NCBI GenBank assembly: GCA_963971305.1
Contig: OZ020307.1
Location: forward strand, 60,323,702-60,387,701
Reading direction: 5' to 3'
DNA from: Arcuatula senhousia
Lineage: Eukaryota > Mollusca > Bivalvia > Mytilida > Mytilidae
DNA length: 64,000 nt
This document shows positions 35,018 through 47,000 of this stretch, in pieces (positions within the stretch are counted from its first letter, which is position 1; each line of letters begins with the position of its first letter). The notes under the pieces are model-generated. The model did no database searches. It was given only the letters and a program-made list of their open reading frames with translations, and had not been told where the DNA came from. The position numbers were made by a program, and so were the translations under genes.

Positions 35018-38000
35018 TTCATGTTCATTTTATCATCCTCTTCATGCTCATTGCATTTATAAAACCTATAATAATGTTGCAAGGGCGTAAAACACCAACT
35101 CTCTCGCTCACTCCTTAATAATATGACCTTTGTCTGATTTAAGAAATTGGATGGACACCGAGGGAGGAAAAGGAACCCTTGATAAAGTTTATGCCCTTAT
35201 AAGTGAAGCAGTCGACTCTTTCATGAAGGTCAGTAGAATTTTCAAATGTGCTTGTCTAGGTTGCGTTCTTTTCTTGGCACTGGAGTCATTTTGTTATTTC
35301 TTTAAAAAATCATCATTTTGGTAATTTGTATGCCTTTTTCTCTAGTCGGATTAAGAAGATGGCCAAGATTTAAATGGGTTACTAGTATGTTATTTCAATC
35401 AAACGTTTCCTGATATTCACCATTGTAAATAGTACTTACTAGAAGAAAAAAAATACGAAAACAAGATTCCGATAAACAGAAACAAAACATATAATTTATT
35501 TACTAGTATTCTGTTTTCTAAGCGATTAACATATTTAACCACCAAATTCTATACTCGAAAGAATAAATGATTATTATACTGAAATTATTTATTTCAGCTG
35601 CTCTCTGAAAGCATCGAAGATGGCGGTAATGGTGGAAACACTATTAGCAGGGTCGAATTCAATACTGTATTTTCAAAGGTACAGTTTTGAAAGAAATTAA
35701 AAAAAGGTCAAAAAGTAAATATAATAACCTATTCATACTTCTTAAACTTATCCAAAGCAAACTTCGCTTTTGGGCTTTCCCTTTTCAAAAATAGCGTGGC
35801 GTTGCCAAAAATGAAAACACATGCGCATAGCGCCGGATTTTGCATCATATTCTTTTCGGTTTTCTACCAAAGCCTTGCCAAAGAATAAGACCTAATGTCC
35901 CAGTCACACACTCACGACTTAAAAGCCGAATCAGCTACGGAAAATATCCGGCATCATTCGTTGTAGTCTATATCATTCCGTTCCTCATCCGTGCTGCAAC
36001 TGGGTCTAACCTTTTTCGGAACACGATGGGAATGCCTCCTCTTTATTACACACAACTATTTTCAGTCTTTCTACCTTTCCCTAAAGAGTGCTTGATGTAA
36101 ATGAAATTGAATCTTTTTGGTGTAACCTTTTTTCCATTGAATAAGTGGTGTCAAATCATATGTTGACAACCATTTAAATTAGCTGGCGGATGTTAACATA
36201 CAAATTTATCCGGTGTAAATGAAAATTTCATCCTTTTAAAAATCACTAAAAGAAATTATCCATCAAGTGGAAAATTTTATTCTTATTTTATGAAACTGTA
36301 TCCATTTTAAATTTTGAAAACAAACATCGATAATACAATGTTGATAATCCAATCACAGTCCTGCAAAGTTTTTATATCTAGCTTCAAACTCTGCCACAGT
36401 CTGACTTCCGGTTCCGCAATGCTAAATTCCTATAATGTTTCCATCTCACACGTACTAAACTTTTATATCCTCGACAAATTTTGAACATGTTCAAAATTCC
36501 ACTATGGATGAAACCATCGTAGAGGACCGTAGAACATCCTTACTGAACCGTCTAGGATAGTTTTAAAAAAGTACTATTTTGTTTTGACTTCGTATAGGTC
36601 CGTAGCAATTCGTCTGCGGTATTGGTACGAATTTCATGCGGTTTGTTGTGACGAATTTACGGACCTATTAGGACTTGGTTCGGTTTCTTATTGACAAGTA
36701 AGAATCACAAAGGTGCATCAAGTTCTTCAACGTTTTTGGTACGTTCCAATTCGAAGCAATATGGACTAAAACTGAACCTACCTAACTATAAAATATTTCA
36801 ATCAAAGTTTTAATAGCTATTTTTGTATTTATTTTCATCTTGAAAATAAATTCAAGACTTTTTGAATTCCTTATTTTGGTTTTTTGTAAAGAATTAAACA
36901 GATATTGATCAAAGAATTTTTACAGTTTATTCTTTGTTTATAAAAAGAATAATATACATAAACTGTTCAAAACTTTTAAAATGATACTTTTGTATTTATA
37001 AAGTCAAAATTGATACCGTACTCTTCCAAAAGACATACCAGTTGGAGCTTGATAACAGAGGTTTCACAATGAATCTCAGCCCGTAATGCCGGGGGACAGT
37101 TGACCCTGTGTTTTAATAAAACTACATAAATGATTAAGGTGGCTCGAGGCTTTTCTACTGATCATCTGTTTGCACATATTGGTATTTTGTATAAAATTGA
37201 TAAATTAACTGGATATGGCAGACATATTGAAATTTTGCTATTTTAAGAAAGCTGCTAAAGCTCTAAAATGAACGGTGACCCCCTCTTTTCATTTGATAGA
37301 GTCAGACAGAGATGATCGACAAAGATCTTTCACGCTTTGTTCCATATTTTTTCTTTTGTTGACGTCATAAAACATAACGCGTTGCGATGGTAGCAACCTT
37401 AGTTCTCGGATCTACTCAACTATAATTTTCACATTACATACTGAGTCAACTAATCCGGGTACGCTCGCATTAACTCCTCCTAGAATACGGGGAATTATAA
37501 TGCAGATATGACCCGGAATAAAACGTTCACACTATCGAAATATAATTTGAATTAAATAATTCGTGTCGAATCCGAAATTAATTTAGCTAAGTTTGGACTG
37601 GGTATAAGGTATATTTGAACTTAGGCACCAACCATTTTTATATTGTTGAGGGGGGGGGGGCTGGGATTTTCCAACCTGATAATATTATTTTTCTTACAAA
37701 AGCAAAATCTTTTTTTTTCAAACACATTCAGGATTATTTTATTTTCTAAACATTTTTTTTAATTTGTTAAAATGCATGTTCATTTATATTTATTGATTAT
37801 TCGTATAATTTGTCATCCTGGTTGTATCGTTTTAATCTCACTCTTTATCTGCGAAGCTGTTTAGATATTGTCTACCTATTTGGCCTTGTAATGTATTTGG
37901 TACTGTAACTTAGCTTTAATATTGACTTTAATCTTGGTAAAATATTTAAAAACAATGGAAGACATCAATTATTTTGCAAACTATGTTCTATACCTATTTC

Positions 38001-41000
38001 TAAACTAATCAATATTAAATTGGACTATGAAACTATATCTCACGTCAGTCCCTTAAATGATGGTGCACTTATCATAAGTGCATTCTGTTACTTTAAACCT
38101 TTTCCTAAAATTGATATTCATCTAGATCACATTCGACATTTTATCAAATTAACTTATTTTAATAGAGAACTTGATTTTATAAACATATCCAGCATAATTG
38201 TGGATCCCCAAATCAAACATCTCATTCCACCTTACTTTTCTAATACAGAACCTCCTATTGTCTTTTATGAATATAAAAAAACACCCGTAACATTTTTTTC
38301 AATTATACGTCATCAACTCCTTACGAGGAACTGGATACGAATATTCCTTTGTAATACGACTGTACTAAATCTGATTTTAAATAATGTTGTTACCGGTGAC
38401 CTTACCATCGTCAAGGACCCAGAGGTAAAAAATTTCTGAAAAAGGGCCCAAAATTTAGACCCCACAAAGATCAATTGGAGTTCTTGCTTCGATTGTATCG
38501 AAACTGCAATTCTCTCTTACTGTAAATCGTGGACCAAGAGATAAGAAGCAGATACATAATGTCTTGAAAATTTTATAAATAACTTTATGTCAATTGTGAA
38601 ACTCAGAATAAATCATTTTGAAAACTCCTTTGTAAAATTTCGGCCAAATACCTATCTAAGAAGAATAAAGTATACATGCGTTCACTTTGTCACAGTACGT
38701 TTTAATAAAGGTGCCAATAATGTCGTTATTGTGTGACGAAAATATTACCTTGAAGTGTTGATGCATAAAATTAAAAGCCCCAACACTTTTATTCACGTAT
38801 AATCACAGAATCTAGTATAAATGAGGACCATATTTTAAAAACCACATCACTACGAGCCGCCCCATCATACAATAAACTACCTACAATGTACTGGATATCT
38901 AAATTACACAAAAATCCTTACAAATCTCATTTCAAATCTTCTTCAAGTAAGTGTTCTCTTACTAATATTTCTAAAGTCCTATCCCTTGCTTTGACTGCTA
39001 TAAAAGAATTTATTATTCACGGCAAAATGATATTTGAAAACAGGGGCATAAATAGTTTTTGGAGTGTAAAAAATTCGCTCGATGTTTTAGACAAACTTCG
39101 TGCGTTTGATGGTACTTACCATACAGTTGATAGCTACGATTTTTCTTCTCTGTACACTAATAGTCCAGTCGATTTGTGAAAAAAATGCTCAAACTGTGGT
39201 AAAAAAAGCCTTTAATTTGGCATGGTGGTAAAAATAGCCAACATGATAATATGAGCTATGGACCCAACTCAAATAGTCAAAATGGCGGCCATTTTCAAGA
39301 TGGCCGCCTTATGGAATATAAAATCAAGAAATAATTCAAATAAAGATTCATAAAAAATTGTGCTTTGAAAATTAAAGTACCTTATCATGTATAAAAGATG
39401 TGCAAAATTTTCTTTAAAAAATATATCTTGTCTTAAATTGAAAATGACTGCCATTTAAAGATGGCCGCCTGAAAAAGAGCGTATGTATCTGCAATATCAT
39501 ATTAATATTTTTATATAAAGTTATTCATGACTCAAATAGGCATGAACATTAATAGATATGTGATGAAACAAAATTTAAAAACAAGTGTAAAGAGAATCAC
39601 GATTCTGTTTGACGATATCAGGTGGGGAGTGTACAGGAATATTGCATATTTAATAACATCAAGCCGATTGTAGTTAAGTTCTACTTTTTGTATGAATCAG
39701 GCAGATACCATAAATAGGGTGACACAACGATAACAAATACACAAAAATTTTCAATAGAATTAGGTGAAGCAACCCTAGTTAACTTTGTTTTGACCACTAA
39801 ATTTTTCAGTCTGTCTTGGGTTTAAAAGTTATTACCAGTCAAAGTTTGGTTACATTGTAACATAATTTTACATAATTTTTCCCTATATAACCAGTCGTAA
39901 AATATCTAGACACCAACTATGATTTTGAATGTAAAAACTCCATTGGGTTTGTTGGTATGATAAAATGAGTGCTTCTATACCCCAAAATCAAACATTGGAA
40001 ATTATCAGTGTGCCACCCCCTGCCTGATTCTTATGTGGAATAATACTTAATTTGTGTTTAGATGTTAAAATAGTTATTTTTTAAGTTGCTGACAAAGCCC
40101 ACCTTTTGAAGTATTATGTAAGCAATACTTGTGATATCACACTGTCTGTCCATATGTCTATTGATTTGGCCAACCTGCAATAAGGGCACTACGTTAAATT
40201 GACCCTATTAGTTCTGACTTGAGTCATTTTCACTTCCCAATGGAGCATGTGCTACTGACATTTCTTCGCCATCTTCCTCTGTCCTTTCAAATTGGTGGAT
40301 GCTGTTTCACATATGTTACCATTCTCTGTCATTTCTGTTTTAAGATCTCCTGCATATAAGTATAGGGTTTTTTCCTTTTTCTTTGCGAAATTTGTGTCTA
40401 AACCCTTCCCGCTCTTCTTTTCTTTATTTCGATAACAATAAGATTTGTTCATCAAGGATGTTAATCACACTTCCTAGTTATATAAAAGATATTATTCTTT
40501 CTAGATGAGTAAAATCTATTTTACTGATATTGATGTTTTTTGGTTGTCAATTCTCACTTTTTTGTCTTCTCTTTTAATACCTACTCCTGTTTTGCATAAT
40601 TTTCAACCAATTTTAATCATTTCTCTTACATTTGATGGATTCTATTCCTCTTCCCTGGTGTGATTATCTCATGATCAAATCAATGGCAAAAAAAAGAAAG
40701 AAAAAAGTAAATAACCCTCTTTAACACCTGCCGTATTTCAATATTTCAAATTCTGTACTTATATCTCGTCTTTGTGCTACCTGACATTTCATTTCTCTGT
40801 ACATATTCGTCATTAATGTAACAGTTTTGTTTTTGTTAAACGTGCTTTTTTTAATAGACCTGAAATTATTCTAATAAGGATTCAGAAGCAATAATCCTCT
40901 TTAATTTTAGATTCTTGAGTAGTGAGTGAGTGAGTGAGCTGGTGTTTTACGCCCGTGCAACGCTATATAGGTTATTTACAGGTGGTGAACATAAAAAAGA

Positions 41001-44000
41001 TGATAAAATGAACTTGAAATGATGATGATAAATGAATTACGGGGATGAGGTGGGACACAAAATTAAAGGTCCGACTTTGTCTCCCTCTTTGTAGAAATTA
41101 AATGATTTAACCTTTTTTCTAGTCTTGTTGGAGTTATTCTGTTTTCAATGGGTTTCACAATGTTTTCTTTGTTTTTAGAATCCGATTTAAATGGTGGTAT
41201 CAATCGTGGGCCTGACGTCTTGCCAGTTTTCATGGTTATCATGGCTTTGATAATATTATCTAAGGATGGCACTGAACAGTCAATGTTAGAGTGGTCTGCA
41301 GCAGACTGAATATTTGTCATTGTTTCAGTTGCTGGTTGGTTAAGTAGTTCAGAAAAAATGTCCTGTCCATCACTGCCTTTGTTCTTGTATTGAAGTTAAC
41401 ATGTTCCCATTTTTTTTACTTTTACTTTTTTCTGATTTAAATGATTTTTCTCGAGCTGTCGTGTAATTTCTTTTTGTTCTTTCATACTTTCTTGTTCTGC
41501 ATTAGTTGAATAGTACAATTTCTTATCGTATTTCTTAGTCCTCTTAACTTCTTGACGTAGTAGCTCTGTAGTCCTATTCCAACTTGGTTTGTCTTGATCA
41601 AGTCTTTACATTCAAAAATTGTCCATGTATTGTTGGCCTTTAGTCAGTTTATGGATTATTTGCAGATATATCCATGGCTTGTCCATTTTCTTCTTTGAAC
41701 CAATTCCCTCATCATAATCAGATAAAAATTCTTGTTATCAGCCCAGTTATCTTCAATTATGGAAACTTTTTGTGCTCCACTTATTGCTGACCTTTTCTTA
41801 TATTCTTTTCCTTTTCTAGAGGGAGATATACCACTTGTTCCGTCTTACGGAGTATATATTTCACAGTTTGTAAGATATGCCCAGATCTGTAATGGTGTGT
41901 CTGATTTTAATGATAAAAACCGGTTTATTACAAAAAAAAAAAACTACTAAAACAAGGATATCCTTACCATAAATTAGTGAAGTCGTTTACTAAGTTTTAT
42001 CATAAATATCAATACCTCATTGAAAAATTCAACTGTACACGTCGAATTTGATTGTAAAGGGAATATCACATCCCGGTTTCTACGGTAAAGTTGTTTTTAA
42101 AGCAAATAAATAAAAAAACCAAGCCTTTGGTAATGAAAAACTGGCTAAAAACTTTATTGAATAAAGGTTATGAAAGGAAATTTTAGTAAAATCTTTGAAT
42201 GTAGTCTTTTTGGTAAAAATATTGATAATTTGTTACTTACTTTAAAATGTTAATTGCCTTTTTATACTTATGTCGTGTTTTTAGCATTACAGCGGTCAAG
42301 TGTGTCTGTTTTGTCTGATGATACATCACAAAATCATTAATTGTTTGACGTGTTGTGTCGGATTTAAAATCGACATGCTTGATTTTTTTACATAGGTCGA
42401 TAGATGCTTCTTAGCTAGCTGTCAGTAACTTCGAGTGTTCTCAATAAAGTTTCTCTACGTCCCGTTAATTTCTTGTTGTCATTTTGTCTTAGGTTCTTTA
42501 ACTTCTATCGATTTGTTTTTTACTGTGTGTTAGTTTGTGCTTTGTTATTGATTATCAAAAGGGGAAGGCTATAAAGGCGCCAAAAACTAGTTTAACCCCG
42601 CCACATTTAAATTTGTCTGTCCTTAGCCAGGAATCTTTATCAAAGCTTATGTTTGTATTTCGTCGACTTTATGTTAATTAATTTAACTGTCATTGCATTT
42701 AAGGATTGGACTTAAATAATATGTAGTTTATTTTCAGTCCAGGGCCTATTGAAAAACAGCTGACAGTGACCACTGGTCACATTGAAGGCCGCTGGTTGTT
42801 TTCAATTGTGATTTTTTTTAAATTGTTGTTTATATTGTAGGTTGTGTTGTGTAAACTTATTCCACATTTCATTATCTTCTATTTGTGACTCAGAATTACA
42901 TGTACTTAGTGTTTCTGGTCTTAATTGTTTCCCCATCTTTGAACCTACATCTGTCATACTTATCGTATTTTCCAGTGTTGCCTTGAGCAGATGAGTGGTC
43001 TATAATAATAATACCCTTATTTAGACAGAATTACATATTTAGTCTAAATGCATATATACAGTAGTCTCTATCCGTGCTATTGTCATTCAGATCTTGTTTT
43101 CCATTGACTGATCTTGTTCTTGCACGGGCCAATAAACTATAATATGAGAATAGAAGACACCGAACGAAGCGAGGAAAAAAAATTGCAGGATTTTTAGGCT
43201 CAAGGCACCAAAGGCTTCAAACAAAATGGTGCTATATTCTTGATGTTGAGCATTCCCAGTGAGAAATTTGATGTCCATATGTTTTTTGTGGTCAGTTTTG
43301 TGGTATTATTAGGAAATTACATTGAATGTGAATTATTGGGATACATTAAGTGGATTGATGGCAGTTAGCAAAGGTCTTGACTTCGTTGTAAAACTTTAAT
43401 ATTTTTAGAATCTGCTTTATTTACCCTAATAACACGAATAAAGCAACATATTTAATGGCATGTATGCAGATTCAAAAACCACTCTTCTTGATCTCTTTCT
43501 CCAAATTGTTAAAGGTTTTTACATGTACAATTTTGATAAAATGCAAGGATCTTGATAGATTATTTTTTATCAGTCAGTTTTATGTTCATACTCTACCTCC
43601 CAGCAAACAAAGTTTGTTTGGTATATAGGAATCACCATGCCAGTCTGTCCATCCTCCGGGGGTTACTTTTTTATTTCTAGCACGGGGACGTGGGGTAGCA
43701 GGTTTGAAAACGGTATCCAAATAAATACTAAGACATTCTGGACTTTGATACCCAAATAAATAGTATGAATGATAATACTGCCCACTAAAATATAGGGGAT
43801 TAAATGCATACCAGAGTTAATAGCATGGGACTTGTAAATATATTTGTACATTGCTTTGAAACCCATAAAACATATTTACAGAATTTTTATTTAGTTTTTC
43901 TGCTTCCCAACTTAAAAATGTCATACAATGATAAAGATTATCTTTTTTAGCTGTTGCAATCACTTGGCATCCGTCGTCGTCTGTCATCGTCGTCGTCTGT

Positions 44001-47000
44001 AAATTTTTTTCAAAAATCTTCTGCTCTGAAACTACGGAACAGAATTCAATGAAACTTTGTATGATTGATTCTTAGGATGTCCTGCACTAAAGTTGTGTTT
44101 CAATTTTTGATTCGTCAAAAACCATGGCCGCCGTGGCTAGAAATAGACGATTGGGTCAGACAACTGTTTTTGGCTTGTAATTCAAAAAGTATAAGAGATA
44201 GATGAAATCTTATGCCCCTTGTTTCAGGATCAAAGTTCTACAAAAGTCTCCATTTGGTGGAAGTAGTCAGATGACCCCTTATAGGAATTACGTAGGCGAC
44301 ACAACCAACAAAAAAGAAACGGCAATTTAAAAAATCACAATGGAAAAAGCCAGCAGTCTTCAACATGACCTGAGGTCACTGCTCGCTGTCATTGTCCCAA
44401 GACTAAAAATACAATACATAAGATTAAAACAAATCCCTAGATTATCAACGAAACACCCATTTCTGGACATAAAGCAAAAAAAAAACAAAAAAAAAAACAG
44501 ATACTGTGGTTTCATTATTATTCGTGGGGTATCAATTTTTGTGGTTTTTGTTGGTGACTTTGACCCACGAAATTTGATACCCCACGAAAAGGAAATTTAA
44601 CATTGATTCCTATGCTGCAGATTTGAGAACCACGAATTTAACAATCCACGAACTGGTCCTTTTTCATAAAACCACGAAAATTAATACCCACGAAAATAAA
44701 TGAATCCCCAGTAGTTAACAAGGACAAACAAAGGTTCGATAAGGATTCCTGGCTTAATACATTCACATATAAAATGTGGCGGGTTTAAACTTGTTTTTTG
44801 GCCCAACTTTCCCCCTATTGTTTATCTTGTACAAAGCACAAAAAATAACACACTTTAAAAATCAAATCGATAAAAATTCAATTCACCGAAAGAGAACCTG
44901 AGACAAGAGTACTATACAAGAACAACGAAACGTACTGACAGCTAGCTAAGAAGCATTTATCAACTGATGTAAAAAATCAAACAAATCGATTATAAATCAA
45001 ACATAACACTTCAAACAACTAATGATTTAGTATTATATCATCACACAAAACCGACATATTTGATTGCTGTAATGCTCCGAAATAATACAAAGTCAAAAAG
45101 TAAAAGATTAACATTTTAGAGTTACTATCAAATTCTGATGAGTCTTGAATAGACGAAACGCACGTCAGGCGTAGCAAAATTTATTGTCTGGAACTTTGTT
45201 GTCATTTGTATTATCAATATTTCTACAAAAAACACCAAATTTAAAGATTGTACTAGAACTTCCAATTTGTATCCTTTCTTTAAAAAGTTTTTAAGCCAAA
45301 TTACCATGTCAAGAGGATTGTTTTTGAATTTACGTGCCTTATAAACTACATTTCCATAGAATTTGGGATCTTATATTCCTTTTACAATAAAAAAACAACG
45401 TGTACAGTTAAATTTTTCAATAAGATACCCATATTTATGAACGAATTCAGTAAAAAGAATTGACTAATTTGTGGTATCGATAACCTTGTTTTAGCATTTT
45501 TTTCTGTAATGAAGCGGTTTTTGTCATTAAAATCAGAAACACCAATGCAAATTCAAGTATATTTGACTAACTGTGAAATGTACACTCCCTAAGATGGAGC
45601 TAGAGGTACAATGTACACCACCTTCAAGAAAAGGAAAGTTTACAATTGGGAAAGAAAAGTCATCCCGTTTATCATAGACTTTAGTGTGCAATTTCCCATT
45701 GACAATGCTTAAATCTTAATCCAAAAATGGACATCTATCGCCGGTCGAGTTAGATTTATTAAGGGTTAACTTCTAAGGATAGATATCATTTATAAAGTAA
45801 GAGAAATTGGGGTTATTATAGTATGAAAACTAGAGCAGTTAGAAAAAAGCTGTTGCTTGATTAAATGTTCAGGTCATTTAGCCCTACAAAAGTCTCCATA
45901 GGGTCAAAGTTGTCAGATGACCCCTTATAGGGGTTGTGACCCCTAAAATAAGGCTTTCATGTTTTTGGCGAAGGGGCTGAAAACTGTAGCAGGTAGAGAG
46001 AGGCTGTTGCTTGCTTAAATGTTCAGCTCATTTAGCTCTATAAAAGTCTCCATTGGGTCCAAGTTGTCAGATGACCCCTTATAGGGGTGACGGTCCCTTA
46101 AATAAGTTTTTTTCATGATTTTGGCCTATAGAATGAAAGCTATAGCAGATAGAGAAAAGCTGTTGCTTGCTTAAATGTTCTGCTTATTTAGCTCTACAAA
46201 AGTCCACATAGGGTTGAAGTTGTCAGATGATTCCTTATAGGGGTAATGGCCCCTAAAATGAGTTTTTATTTTGTTTTGGGCCTGCAGAATGAAACTAAAG
46301 TAGATAGAGAAAAGCTGTTGCTTGCTTAAATGATCAGCTTATTTAGCTTTACAAAATTCTCAATAGGGTCAAAGTTGTCAGATGACCCCTTATAGGCGTT
46401 GCATTCCCTTAAATAAGGTTTTATTGTTTTTTGGCCTATAGAATAAAAACTATTACAGATAGAGAAAAGCTAATTCTTGCTTAAATGTTCAGCTCATTTA
46501 GCTCTACAAAAAAGTCTCCATAGGGTCAAAATATAAATGACAACAAAGTTTACCCATATGAGTGAAGTTGTCAGATGACACCTTACAAGGGTAACAGCCC
46601 CTCATATATGTTGTTTCATGCTTTTGACCTAAAGAATGAAAACTATTGCAGATAGACAAAATCTATTGTACCAAGTCAAGACCCTTGCGGTCTTCAATTT
46701 TTCCCGGTATGTCTTCCTTGTTATGTCTAGTCTTATGGACATTTGAGATTGATTCTCCACGTTTGGTAATTTTGTTATTACCTTTATTTGCTTATATTTA
46801 GCTCTACAAAAGTCTCCATAGGGTTGATGTTGTCAGATGACACTTTATAGGGGTTACAGCCCTTTAAATAAGGTTTTTTTCATGTTTGGCCTAAAGAATG
46901 AAAACTATTGCAGATAGAGGAAGCTGTTACTTGCTTAACCGTTGAGCTCATAAAGCTCTACAGAAGTCTTCATAGGCTAAAGATTGGCAGATGGTCCCTT

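Noticed and set aside
34867..35118. Poly-serine ORF
   Set aside because: Produced by the (ATC)n microsatellite inside a SINE-like repeat.
45848..46980. Regular repeats as a CRISPR array
   Set aside because: The 155-bp units are contiguous without unique spacers, and the window is eukaryotic.
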